Assembly (NCBI RefSeq): GCF_001583495.1
Contig: NZ_LQAQ01000061.1
Coordinates: forward strand, 558,001-622,000
DNA length: 64,000 nucleotides
Origin: Flammeovirga sp. SJP92
GTDB taxonomy: Bacteria > Bacteroidota > Bacteroidia > Cytophagales > Flammeovirgaceae
Reading direction: 5' to 3'
In this document: positions 8,718 to 17,142 of the stretch, one piece after another
Layout of the letters: every line of letters starts with the position of its first letter
Position numbering within the stretch: position 1 is the first letter of the stretch
Program-made: the position numbers and the translations under genes
The notes under the pieces: model-generated
Databases searched by the model: none
What the model was told of the DNA's origin: nothing
The model's input: only the letters and a program-made list of their open reading frames with translations

Positions 8718-9506
8718 ATGACACTAACAATCTATCAAATTGATGCTTTTTGTGAAAAAATTTTCAAAGGCAACCCTGCAGCTGTTGTTCCATTAGGAAA
8801 ATGGATTGATGACGAGCTAATGCAAAACATAGCAATGGAAAATAATTTGGCCGAAACTGTGTTTTTTGTGAAAGAAAATGATCAATATGCTATAAGGTGG
8901 TTTACCCCTGAAACTGAGATTAGATTATGCGGTCATGCTACGCTTGCATCTGCACATTATCTCTTTGAACATGATCATTTTGAGGGTGAGACCATACATT
9001 TCCTTTCTCACTTAAGTGGTCCTTTATCTGTTACAAAAAAAGAAAATGGGCTGGAATTAAACTTTCCTTCACAAAAACCAGAGTTATGTGACAAACCTGA
9101 TTTCATAGAAAAAGCGTTGGGTTGTAAAGTCAACTCGTGCAGTAGGCAAGGAATGTTTCTTGTCGCAGAAATTGACGCTGAGGAAATCTTAAAGTCATTG
9201 AAGCCTGATTTTAACTTGATCAATAAAGAAAGTCCTGAACTTGGAGTTATTGTCACGGCAAAAGGTGATCAGGTTGATTTTGTTTCCCGCTTTTTTCACC
9301 CTGGAATAGGTATCAATGAAGATCCCGTTACAGGGTCAGCCCACACAGTATTAATTCCTTACTGGGCAGAAAAGCTAGATAAGAAAGAAATGGTAGCACA
9401 TCAAGTCTCCAAAAGAGGCGGTATTTTACATTGTGCATTAAATGATGACAGAGTTTTGATCTCTGGCAAAGCTGTAACCTACTTAAAAGGGGATATTTAT
9501 GTGTAA
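8718..9506 (+). CDS. PhzF-family isomerase/epimerase-like protein
   Basis: A 262-residue cytosolic protein of the PhzF (diaminopimelate epimerase fold) family. The N-terminal signature IDAFCEKIFKGNPAAV, the catalytic-type Glu in NLAETVFF (Glu46), EIRLCGHATLASAH and the C-terminal GINEDPVTGSAHTVL are all present. Members isomerise phenazine or related acids, but most, like this one, have unknown substrates. It stands alone, divergent from the DM13 gene, and no phenazine genes are nearby. Confidence 0.92.
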   Translation: MTLTIYQIDAFCEKIFKGNPAAVVPLGKWIDDELMQNIAMENNLAETVFFVKENDQYAIRWFTPETEIRLCGHATLASAHYLFEHDHFEGETIHFLSHLSGPLSVTKKENGLELNFPSQKPELCDKPDFIEKALGCKVNSCSRQGMFLVAEIDAEEILKSLKPDFNLINKESPELGVIVTAKGDQVDFVSRFFHPGIGINEDPVTGSAHTVLIPYWAEKLDKKEMVAHQVSKRGGILHCALNDDRVLISGKAVTYLKGDIYV

Positions 9507-9616
9507 TTTAATAATTATTAACATTAATCAACTCTTAAGTTAAAGATATAAAATAAGTCACTTTCTATATTTACACCACTTAAGGTATATTATTGAAAGC
9601 GACTTATTTTTTATTT

Positions 9617-10252
9617 ATGAACTTTTTAATACGACTTTTCTTAATATTTGTAGCTTTTTCTGTAACAAGCTGTGCTGGTTTCTACCGAAGAATAAACCCT
9701 ATTTCTATTGATTTCACTCAATATGACACCCCTGATGAGGTAACATTGGAATATGAATATAAAGAATTGAAAGGTAGAAAATATAGACGAAAAGCAGAGA
9801 AGAATAACATTCAAATCGTTGCTTTGCAGATCACCAACAATTCATCTGATGAGGTAATTATCGGTAAAAACTTTGAATTCAGAGATCAGAACAATCAAGT
9901 TTTGAAACTGTATACTCCAGTAGAGACTGTAGATAAAATTCATCAAACCCTGCCTAATTATCTACTGTATTTATTGATGACTCCTTTAAGATTCACTGAC
10001 GGAACAGATCACTATGGAGAACCAAAAAATTATTATGTAGGTGCATTTGTAGGTCCGATACTCACCGCCCACAACGTATTCATCGCTCATCAATCCAATA
10101 AAAAAATGAAACGTGAGTTTGATAAATACAATGTTATAAACCACACTATTTTACCTGGAGAAACCAAAACAGGTTTAATTAGTATTCAAATGGAAAAGAA
10201 AGGGGATCAACCTAATATTTACCTGTACAAGAAAAAGCAACAATTTCTATAA
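9617..10252 (+). CDS. Lipoprotein of unknown function
   Basis: A 211-residue protein with a lipoprotein signal (MNFLIRLFLIFVAFSVTSC, Cys19). The ATG at 9617 is preferred over a TTG at 9593 because it begins this signal exactly. The middle (NIQIVALQITNNSSDEVII, KNFEFRDQNNQVL) looks like a beta-sandwich of the kind found in proteins that carry telokin-like or Ig-like folds. The segment around residues 120-165 (LLYLLMTPL, GAFVGPILTAHNVFIA) is hydrophobic. I do not recognise a family. It ends 41 nt before the convergent flavodoxin-like gene. Confidence 0.75.
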   Translation: MNFLIRLFLIFVAFSVTSCAGFYRRINPISIDFTQYDTPDEVTLEYEYKELKGRKYRRKAEKNNIQIVALQITNNSSDEVIIGKNFEFRDQNNQVLKLYTPVETVDKIHQTLPNYLLYLLMTPLRFTDGTDHYGEPKNYYVGAFVGPILTAHNVFIAHQSNKKMKREFDKYNVINHTILPGETKTGLISIQMEKKGDQPNIYLYKKKQQFL

Positions 10253-10293
10253 AACTTAAGTGGCTATTTTGATCACAAATTACATAGCAATCC

Positions 10294-10866
10294 TTAAAAT
10301 ATTCTCTCAATCTTTTTTAGGAAATTGACTTTCTTATCCTTACTTCCCGAAGTTGTCAATGAAGAATTGATCCATTGTACATCTTTAATTCCAACACCTT
10401 TGAGTGTCGCTTTGATAAATGCTTTTTTGATTACATTCCCACCAAAAAGAACTAAATACCATGAAGGAGACTCTGAAGTACTGATCACTTTGGCTTTTTT
10501 GATGTGAGTCAAAAGACCTTTCAAGCCTGTTTTTGTTTCTATATAAGAGAAATCCTTCAACATGACTTTATCAATGAAACCCTTTAAAATAGCCGGCAAG
10601 TCATACCACCATACCGGAAAAATAAATACTAGCTCTTCTGTTTTCTTCAAGATTTCCTGGTACTCCTTGACTTTTGGGTCTGTGGTTTCTCCTTTAGAGT
10701 ACAATGCCAGATCTTCTTCTCTTAATACAGGATCAAAATTATCTTTATATAAATCGATAATCTGATATTCCTTTCCCTGCTTTTCCAGTTTACTGACAGC
10801 AGTGTCTAAAATGGCTTTATTAAAACTCCCATGCCACGGGTGAGCAAAAACTAATGTTGTTTTCAT
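10294..10866 (-). CDS. NAD(P)H-dependent oxidoreductase, flavodoxin-like fold
   Basis: A 190-residue member of the flavodoxin-fold quinone/NAD(P)H oxidoreductases (KefG/MdaB/NQO1-like). The FMN phosphate loop (FAHPWHGSFNKAI) opens the protein, and the family block FPVWWYDLPAILKGFIDKV is intact. The start at 10866 gives this N-terminus directly. The longer frame would add 15 residues before it. It likely reduces quinones or electrophiles with NAD(P)H. It lies 72 nt downstream of a Crp/Fnr-type regulator on the same strand, which may control it. Confidence 0.88.
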   Translation of the reverse strand: MKTTLVFAHPWHGSFNKAILDTAVSKLEKQGKEYQIIDLYKDNFDPVLREEDLALYSKGETTDPKVKEYQEILKKTEELVFIFPVWWYDLPAILKGFIDKVMLKDFSYIETKTGLKGLLTHIKKAKVISTSESPSWYLVLFGGNVIKKAFIKATLKGVGIKDVQWINSSLTTSGSKDKKVNFLKKIERIF

Positions 10867-10938
10867 AATTTGTATTTTTTTGATTGATCTATCAATACAA
10901 AAGTATTTCACCCAACAATTGTTTTATAGGACATTTGT

Positions 10939-11511
10939 CTAAATAATATTTTTCCGGATTCTACTCAAGTGTCGTTGGGTTATACCAAGATAGGACGATA
11001 AGTATTTTAATGGAATGTGTTTGATATAATCTGGATAGTTTTTAACCAAATCTTCATATCTTTTTTCAGCAGATTCCATATTCATCATAAAAATATACTC
11101 CTCCAGCTTGATGTAAGCCCTTTCGGTAAGTTGTGTGTAAAACACCTGCCATCTTTGGTCTTTATTCATCAATTCCTCAAAATCACTTTTATGGAAAGTA
11201 AACAATTCCACATCAGTAATTGCATGAATACTTTCCCTTGTAGGCCTTCCGGAAACGTAGCTGGAAAAAGCATTAATAAAATTATGCGGGAAAGTTAAAC
11301 AATATGTGACTTCCTCATCTTTACTTGACAAATAATAATTCCTGATAATTCCTTTGGTTACAAAACCCACTTTGTGGCACACTTCACCTTGTGTGATGAA
11401 ATGTTCATTCTTTTTTAAAGTAGCAGGTTGCATTCTTTGGGTAAATTCTTCAACCTCTTTTTTAGAGAATGAAGTAGAAGAGAGAATAAAGTTTTTAAGA
11501 ATTTCAGACAT
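10939..11511 (-). CDS. Crp/Fnr-family transcriptional regulator
   Basis: A 190-residue regulator with an N-terminal cyclic-nucleotide-binding-like barrel (ATLKKNEHFITQGEVCHKVG, VTKGIIRNYY) and a C-terminal winged helix (HIPLKYLSSYLGITQRHLSRIRK). No N-terminal Fe-S cysteine cluster of the FNR type is present, and the cAMP-contact Arg-Ser pair is not evident. It therefore belongs to the large Bacteroidota Crp/Fnr group with unknown ligands. It sits 8 nt after the DUF2200 gene and 72 nt before the flavodoxin-like gene. Confidence 0.9.
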   Translation of the reverse strand: MSEILKNFILSSTSFSKKEVEEFTQRMQPATLKKNEHFITQGEVCHKVGFVTKGIIRNYYLSSKDEEVTYCLTFPHNFINAFSSYVSGRPTRESIHAITDVELFTFHKSDFEELMNKDQRWQVFYTQLTERAYIKLEEYIFMMNMESAEKRYEDLVKNYPDYIKHIPLKYLSSYLGITQRHLSRIRKNII

Positions 11512-11519
11512 TTCAGAGG

Positions 11520-11882
11520 TTAGCTTCTTAATATTTTTTCCATTTTCTTTCCCTTTGCCAATTCATCCACTAACTTATCCAGATACCTTACCTGCTGTGT
11601 CAAAGGCGTTTCAATTTCTTCAACTCTGACACCACATACCACACCTTTAATTAAAGTTGCATTAGGATTGATTTTCGCTTCTTGAAAGAAAATTGTAAAA
11701 GTAGACTTTTCATCAATATGATGTTGTAACGCTGATGAGTTGTATCCTGTCAACCATTCAATGGCTTGATGCAGTTCTTCTACAGTCCTGCCTTTTTTCT
11801 CAACTTTGGTGACATAATGTGGATAAATCGAAGCGAAAGTCATTTCAGCTATTCTTTTATCCTGAGTAGATGTATCTGCCAT
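11520..11882 (-). CDS. DUF2200-family protein
   Basis: A 120-residue cytosolic protein matching the DUF2200 pattern: [23 protein letters not shown] near the start, [12 protein letters not shown], then a C-terminal segment with [32 protein letters not shown]. The function is unknown. It is 12 nt downstream of an NTF2-like gene and 8 nt upstream of the regulator, so the three are probably one transcript. Confidence 0.85.
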   Translation of the reverse strand: MADTSTQDKRIAEMTFASIYPHYVTKVEKKGRTVEELHQAIEWLTGYNSSALQHHIDEKSTFTIFFQEAKINPNATLIKGVVCGVRVEEIETPLTQQVRYLDKLVDELAKGKKMEKILRS

Positions 11883-11894
11883 AGTTTTGAAGTA

Positions 11895-12269
11895 TTAATT
11901 TTTCTTTGTGTAAACTTCTTGCCATAAAGTGATTAAATCATCTTCATCAAACTTCAATAACAGCATCGTTTCAAATTTGTCAATAGAATGATCTTTTCTG
12001 ACAATGATGGCATTCATTACGGCCACTACCCTATCTTCTGCACAAACATATTCTTGTACATCATAATTAATGGATTGAATATTTGATTTAAAATGCGTTA
12101 GAAATTCAAGATAGCTTTCATAATTCACTTGATATTCTCTACCATTTACCTTCACTACAAAATCAGGAGCAAAACACTGAGCAATGTCTGACTTAGTAAT
12201 ATGAGTTGAAGAGAGTAAGTGTCTCTGATTCCACTTCAACAACTTTTTAGCTAAATGTTCCTTTTTCAT
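11895..12269 (-). CDS. SnoaL/NTF2-like protein
   Basis: A 124-residue single-domain protein with the cone fold pattern: an N-terminal helix pair with a CFAPDFVVKVNGREYQ strand, then FLTHFKSNIQSINYDV, EDRVVAVMNAIIVRKDH and KFETMLLLKFDEDDLITLWQEVY. The start at 12269 is chosen because AAGGAG stands 10 nt before it on the minus strand, whereas the longer frame has no such site. It opens a four-gene minus-strand cluster. The ligand is unknown. Confidence 0.75.
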   Translation of the reverse strand: MKKEHLAKKLLKWNQRHLLSSTHITKSDIAQCFAPDFVVKVNGREYQVNYESYLEFLTHFKSNIQSINYDVQEYVCAEDRVVAVMNAIIVRKDHSIDKFETMLLLKFDEDDLITLWQEVYTKKN

Positions 12270-12290
12270 CTTTAAAACTCCTTTTATCAA

Positions 12291-12658
12291 TTTACATATA
12301 TAGTTACTGAAAGATAATGAAAATTAAACTTCTTACTTACGGGACAATGCTGCAATTAAGGTACGTTAAGGTTAATTTAAAATTGAAGTAAATAATAAAT
12401 GATTTCCAGCTGTTTAAAACGTGATTTATTTAATACAATCACCCCTAAAAACTAAAAGTCTATTTTTAAGAATTATTACAATAATAATGGAGCTGTATTA
12501 CACAGATAATCAACCACATTCCCTTTCCCAAAGGTCTATTTCACACTATTATATATTGAACATTGTTAATAAAAAACAAAGTCCACAGGTGATCTCTATC
12601 AAGATAAACTCCTCCTTAATGCTTACATTTGTATTTCAATTTCTTGAGGAATAAGATT
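12291..12658. other. Divergent intergenic region upstream of hemN
   Basis: This 368-bp AT-rich region lies between the NTF2-like gene and hemN. It contains the hemN -7 element at 12624-12631 and a ribosome site (GAGGA, 12646-12650). No promoter element facing left was clear. A 77-codon frame at 12421-12654 overlaps the hemN promoter and is not convincing. Confidence 0.55.
12624..12631 (+). promoter_or_regulatory. hemN promoter -7 element
   Basis: A perfect TACATTTG lies 27 nt before the hemN ATG, leaving a leader of about 20 nt that contains the GAGGA ribosome site. This rules out the longer frame that begins inside the promoter. Confidence 0.65.
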
Positions 12659-14023
12659 ATGGAAAATAAGACACTTGTCAGAAAATATAATGTACCTGGA
12701 CCACGATACACAAGTTATCCAACGGTACCCTATTGGGATAAAGATCCAACAATTGAAGAATGGAGCAAGCATGTTGCAGATGCGTTTTCTGCCAGCAATG
12801 CAAAAGACGGCATCAGCCTTTATATTCATCTTCCGTATTGTGAGAAACTTTGTACTTTCTGTGGGTGTAATAAAAGAATTACCATCAATCACTCCGTAGA
12901 AGATTCTTATATCGATGCACTTCTTAAAGAGTGGCAAATGTATATTGCCATTTTTGGTGAAGAGCGTCCAAGAATCAAAGAAATTCACTTAGGTGGAGGA
13001 ACTCCGACATTCTTCAGCCCTGAAAACCTCCAAAGGTTGACTAAAGGTATTTTTGAATTGGCAGATAAGTGCGAAGATGCTGAACTAGGTTTTGAAGCAA
13101 ACCCTGTCAATACTACAGATGCTCATTTAGAAGCACTTTATGAGGTGGGCTATACTCGTCTGAGTTTAGGAATTCAAGATTTTGACTCAACAGTTCAAAA
13201 GGCGATCAATCGTGTTCAGTCTTATGAGCAGGTAGAACATGTGACAAAGAAAGCAAGAGAAATTGGATATACTTCAGTCAATTTTGACCTTGTGTTTGGT
13301 TTACCTTTCCAAAAACTGGAATGTGTAAAAGATACTATCGCAAAATCCAATGCACTCCGTCCAGACCGTATTGCTTATTATTCTTATGCTCACGTACCGT
13401 GGACGGCTCCTGGTCAAAGAGGTTTCTCTGAAGAAGATCTTCCTTCTAATGAAGAAAAAAGAGCTTTATATGAAGTAGGCAAGGAAATGTTTGAAGAAGC
13501 TGGATATGTAGAAATTGGAATGGACCACTTTGCATTGCCAACAGACGGATTAGCAATTGCCGCTGATCAAAAAGCATTGCATAGAAACTTTATGGGTTAT
13601 GCCCCTACATACACTCAGTTGATGGTAGGGCTAGGGTGTTCTTCTATTTCTGATTCATGGACTTCATTTGCTCAGAATATCAAAAAAGTAGAAGAATACA
13701 AGGCTGTTATCGAAGAAGGAAAATTACCTATTTACAGAGGACATATTCTTTCAGAAGAAGATCTATTGGTAAGAAAGCATATCCTAAATGTGATGTGTCA
13801 CTTTGAAACTACTTGGGATGAAGAAACTGCTCAACTTCCTTTATTTAAAACTTTAGGTGAGAAGTTAGAAGAAATGATCAATGATCAATTGGTTGTTTTG
13901 AGTGATAATAAATTAGAAGTTACAGAAAAGGGACGACCTTTTGTTCGAAATATTTGCATGACACTTGATGCGAGAATGTTAGTGGCAAAACCGCAATCTA
14001 GAATTTTCTCGTCAACAATTTAA
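12659..14023 (+). CDS. hemN: Oxygen-independent coproporphyrinogen III oxidase
   Basis: A radical-SAM enzyme converting coproporphyrinogen III to protoporphyrinogen IX without oxygen in heme synthesis. The start is 12659, preceded by GAGGA at 8 nt and matching the family N-terminus (VRKYNVPGPRYTSYPTVPYW). The radical-SAM cluster motif CEKLCTFCGC gives Cys61, Cys65 and Cys68. Next come EIHLGGGTPTFF, GFEANP, RLSLGIQDF and the HemN end region with FMGYAPTYTQLMVGLGCSSIS. At 454 residues it is full length. Confidence 0.97.
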   Translation: MENKTLVRKYNVPGPRYTSYPTVPYWDKDPTIEEWSKHVADAFSASNAKDGISLYIHLPYCEKLCTFCGCNKRITINHSVEDSYIDALLKEWQMYIAIFGEERPRIKEIHLGGGTPTFFSPENLQRLTKGIFELADKCEDAELGFEANPVNTTDAHLEALYEVGYTRLSLGIQDFDSTVQKAINRVQSYEQVEHVTKKAREIGYTSVNFDLVFGLPFQKLECVKDTIAKSNALRPDRIAYYSYAHVPWTAPGQRGFSEEDLPSNEEKRALYEVGKEMFEEAGYVEIGMDHFALPTDGLAIAADQKALHRNFMGYAPTYTQLMVGLGCSSISDSWTSFAQNIKKVEEYKAVIEEGKLPIYRGHILSEEDLLVRKHILNVMCHFETTWDEETAQLPLFKTLGEKLEEMINDQLVVLSDNKLEVTEKGRPFVRNICMTLDARMLVAKPQSRIFSSTI

Positions 14024-14045
14024 TTGGATGGCATCTATAAAAAAT

Positions 14046-14086
14046 AGAGGTAAAAGGAATACGTAACCCTTTTACCTCTTTTTTTC
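14046..14086 (+). terminator. Terminator after hemN
   Basis: The 12-bp stem AGAGGTAAAAGG / CCTTTTACCTCT is followed by a run of T. The A-rich 5' flank lets it work in both directions, so it may also serve the convergent small lipoprotein gene. Confidence 0.88.
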
Positions 14087-14105
14087 AAAGATTATTTTCT
14101 TTGAA

Positions 14106-14351
14106 TTACTCAGCAGTTGCTTCAGCTTCACCGGCAGTAGCGTCTACTACTTCCTCAGCAACAGTTGAATCAGCAACAGCTACAGTAGAATCTACGGCTG
14201 CTACTTCAGCCTCAACAGCTTTTACTTCTTCTTTTGCAACTTCAACAACTTCTTCAGTTGCTTTTGCTTCTTCTTTCTTTTGTTCAGCTTGACCACAAGC
14301 AATCACCGAAAATGCAACGATGTTTGCGATAATTAAATGTTTGATCTTCAT
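14106..14351 (-). CDS. Small acidic, Ala/Glu/Val-rich lipoprotein
   Basis: An 81-residue protein. It opens with a lipoprotein signal (MKIKHLIIANIVAFSVIAC, Cys19) and continues with a low-complexity stretch almost wholly of A, E, V, K, T and D, with repeats of the type VDSTVAVADSTVAEEVVDAT. No fold is expected in the tail. It is probably an abundant small surface or periplasmic lipoprotein. The opposite strand also stays open here, but that frame is a Ser/Ala/Thr shadow without a signal. The function is unknown. Confidence 0.75.
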   Translation of the reverse strand: MKIKHLIIANIVAFSVIACGQAEQKKEEAKATEEVVEVAKEEVKAVEAEVAAVDSTVAVADSTVAEEVVDATAGEAEATAE

Positions 14352-14532
14352 AGTAATAATAATAGTTAAGTTAGATTGAAAAGTTGGATCAATAGTAATT
14401 CAAAAAATCACTGATCCATATTGGTTAATAACAATTATTTCACCGATTTTTACTATTAGTAGCATTGCACAATGTTAGAGGAGATGCAATTTTCGTTCAT
14501 TTATTTTTTTACATTTATTTAACAAATCGTCG

Positions 14533-15552
14533 ATGGACTCACTTACACAAGTGGTACTTGGAGCTTCTGTAGGAGAAGCTGTATTAGGAAAAAAGATAGG
14601 AATTAAAGCCGCTATTTTTGGTGCAATTGCAGGTACAATACCTGATTTAGACGTTTTAGCATCACCTTGGTTTGATGCCGTTGAAAAGTTGATGTACCAT
14701 AGAAGTATCACTCACTCTTTTCTTTTTTTCATTATTGCCTCCCCCATTTTTGGGTATCTCACCCATAAGTTCTTCGGGAAAAACAACGATACACTGAAAG
14801 ATTGGACTTTGCTCTATTTTTTAGGTTTTCTGACTCATGCGCTTCTTGATACTTGCACAACTTGGGGCACTCAATTACTCTTTCCGTTTACCTCTTATGG
14901 TTTTGCTACTTATACTGTTTTTGTGGTAGATCCACATTATACTCTCCCATTTATGGCTTTATTAATTATTGCCCTATGTAAACCTAAAACCTCTTCCATA
15001 AGAAGAAAATTGAATTATTGGGGGCTTGGAATCAGTACGGCTTACTTATTACTAGGCTTTATACTTCAACATCAAGCCAATACGGTTTTTAAAAAGAACA
15101 TTACTGCTCTTGGGGTGGAATATGAAGATTTCATTACAAAGCCCACTCCTCTCAACATATGGCTTTGGGCCACCACTTTTAAAACGGAAAATGGTTATTA
15201 TACAGGATTTTACTCCATTTTTGATAACGATGACCATGTAAACTTCAGGTACTACCCGCATCACCATGACCTTTTGGATCAATTGCCTTCAAATGAAAAG
15301 ACAAACAAGCTGATTTACATCACAAAAGACTTTTACATTGTAGAGCAACAACAAGATGAATTATTGATCAAGGATCTTCGATTTGGCACTTTTGATGGAT
15401 GGAGAGGGAAAGACCAAGGAAGATTTGTTTTCACTTATCATATTACTCCACAAGAAGACGGCAGTCTAAAATACACAGAGGAGAATTACAGATTTAAACC
15501 TTCAAATGAATATTTAAAAGCTTATTTCGCTAGAGTTTTTGGTCAAAAATAA
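14533..15552 (+). CDS. YdjM/DUF457-type membrane-bound metal-dependent hydrolase
   Basis: A 339-residue inner-membrane protein of the LexA-regulated YdjM / DUF457 family. The N-terminus carries MDSLTQVVLGASVGEAVLG and GTIPDLDVL, then MYHRSITHSF with the conserved HRxxTHS metal-site motif, and LGFLTHALLDTCTTWGTQLL with a second His-Asp pair. Five or so membrane helices occupy the first 185 residues and a soluble C-terminal half follows. Family members are predicted hydrolases, but no activity is established. It is a single gene. Confidence 0.85.
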   Translation: MDSLTQVVLGASVGEAVLGKKIGIKAAIFGAIAGTIPDLDVLASPWFDAVEKLMYHRSITHSFLFFIIASPIFGYLTHKFFGKNNDTLKDWTLLYFLGFLTHALLDTCTTWGTQLLFPFTSYGFATYTVFVVDPHYTLPFMALLIIALCKPKTSSIRRKLNYWGLGISTAYLLLGFILQHQANTVFKKNITALGVEYEDFITKPTPLNIWLWATTFKTENGYYTGFYSIFDNDDHVNFRYYPHHHDLLDQLPSNEKTNKLIYITKDFYIVEQQQDELLIKDLRFGTFDGWRGKDQGRFVFTYHITPQEDGSLKYTEENYRFKPSNEYLKAYFARVFGQK

Positions 15553-15682
15553 ATTGTTAACATATCGCTTCTCTTAAAATATGTTTACAGTATCTACTAA
15601 ACATTAGGACAATTTGTCAGTTTATACCTTTTAGTATAATAGTTGTTTAAACAGGTAAAAGTGTCAAATTAAATTATACAAA

Positions 15683-16960
15683 ATGAATAGTAGAGTATTA
15701 ATTTTCCTAGGAGTGGCTTTTGCCATTTTGTTGGCGATAGACCTATACGCTTTTAAGGGAATCCGTCTTATCACTGAAAATAGTAAAACGATATATAAAC
15801 AGCTTTCCGCACTATTATTCTGGCTGGAAAGTATTGGTATTTATATGGCAATTGGATGGATGGTCTTCAATATGGATAAATTCAGAGATCCATCATTTAC
15901 CAATACAATATTTACTATTAATGCCTTTATTTTAATGTCATTAGCCACAAAATTGGTTTTTAATATTTTCCATGGTGCCGATGATCTTGCTTTCTTAGGA
16001 AATAAATTAGTCCATTTCTTTAATAATGGAGCCACTAACAGCGTAAATTCTAACGGAACGCCTATATCAAGAACAAAATTCTTAACATTATTAGGTGCTG
16101 GATTGGCTACTGTTCCACTTGGAGCATTTGCCTATGGATTAACAAAAGGCCGTTTTAATTTCAGAGTTATTAGAAAATCCCTTTCTTACCCCAACTTGCC
16201 TGATGCATTTGACGGTTTGAAAGTGATTCATATTTCAGATATTCATATTGGCAGTTTTCCAAAAGGACATGAATCTGTAGCTAAAGCTGTAAAAATGATC
16301 AATGATCGCAAGCCTGATGTAATTTTCTTTACGGGTGACCTTGTCAACAACTATGCTTCAGAAACGGATGGATGGGTGGATGTTTTCAAACAATTAAAAG
16401 CCAAAAAAGGAATGTATTCTATATTGGGCAATCATGATTATGGCGATTATGTGCAATGGAATTCTTCTGCAGAGAAAAAAGCAAATCTTGATCTTGTGAA
16501 ACAAAGAAACCGTGAAATGGGCTTTGATTTACTTCTGAATGAAAATAGAACACTGGAAATTGATGGTGAGAAAATCGGTATTGTAGGTGTTGAAAACTGG
16601 GGATTGCGTCCTTTCCCGCAATTAGGAGACATCAATAAAGCCAATGAAGGTTTAGAAAACATTCCTTTCAAGATTTTATTATCGCACGACCCTTCTCATT
16701 GGGATGCACAAGTGCTAGACCATAAAGATATGGACCTTACGCTTGCAGGACATACTCACGGAATGCAATTTGGTATTGAAATTCCAGGTATAAAATGGAG
16801 TCCAGTACAATACAAGTATCCGCGTTGGGCTGGTTTGTATGAAAAAGGAAAACAGAAACTGTATGTCAACCGTGGATTTGGATATCATGCTTATGCTGGT
16901 AGAATTGGTATGGATCCTGAAATCACAGAAATTACATTAAAGAAGGAAGCAACAGCATAG
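15683..16960 (+). CDS. Membrane-anchored metallophosphoesterase (YaeI-like)
   Basis: A 425-residue protein with about four N-terminal membrane helices (residues 5-25, 38-60, 73-95 and a TAT-like stretch near 133-155) and a calcineurin-type catalytic domain. The metal ligands are plain: ISDIHIG (Asp186, His188), GDLVN (Asp219), GNHD (Asn250, His251), LLSHDP and AGHTHG (His357, His359). The layout resembles YaeI/YkuE phosphodiesterases that act on lipids such as UDP-diacylglucosamine, but the substrate is not shown by sequence. Confidence 0.92.
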   Translation: MNSRVLIFLGVAFAILLAIDLYAFKGIRLITENSKTIYKQLSALLFWLESIGIYMAIGWMVFNMDKFRDPSFTNTIFTINAFILMSLATKLVFNIFHGADDLAFLGNKLVHFFNNGATNSVNSNGTPISRTKFLTLLGAGLATVPLGAFAYGLTKGRFNFRVIRKSLSYPNLPDAFDGLKVIHISDIHIGSFPKGHESVAKAVKMINDRKPDVIFFTGDLVNNYASETDGWVDVFKQLKAKKGMYSILGNHDYGDYVQWNSSAEKKANLDLVKQRNREMGFDLLLNENRTLEIDGEKIGIVGVENWGLRPFPQLGDINKANEGLENIPFKILLSHDPSHWDAQVLDHKDMDLTLAGHTHGMQFGIEIPGIKWSPVQYKYPRWAGLYEKGKQKLYVNRGFGYHAYAGRIGMDPEITEITLKKEATA

Positions 16961-16982
16961 TTGGCTTTTAAAAAAATAGATT

Positions 16983-17015
16983 TAAGCCCTTGTTCATTGT
17001 TTGGACAAGGGCTTA
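16983..17015 (+). terminator. Hairpin after the metallophosphoesterase gene
   Basis: The stem TAAGCCCTTGTTC / GACAAGGGCTTA is long and nearly perfect but is followed by only a weak T tract (AATATTTG). It is a probable terminator. Confidence 0.65.
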
Positions 17016-17096
17016 ATATTTGTCAATACCTTGGTGTAAATGAAGGAAGGTAGGAAACTTATAATCATGATCACTCAAAAATGAATTAATCCAACC

Positions 17097-17104
17097 TACC
17101 TTTG
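17097..17104 (+). promoter_or_regulatory. Uracil permease promoter -7 element
   Basis: TACCTTTG, a perfect TAnnTTTG, lies 39 nt before the ATG at 17143. It overlaps the longer frame start at 17104, which supports the later ATG. Confidence 0.55.
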
Positions 17105-17142
17105 TGCAGTTTGTTATTACAATCAGTGAAAATTTTTCAATC

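Noticed and set aside
12421-12654. 77-codon frame before hemN
   Set aside because: It contains the hemN -7 element and ribosome site and has a composition typical of AT-rich intergenic DNA.
14101-14292. Ser/Ala/Thr-rich open frame opposite the small acidic lipoprotein gene
   Set aside because: It is the mirror of the GCT/GAA-type repeats, has no signal peptide and no ribosome site. The minus-strand frame with a lipobox is the real gene.
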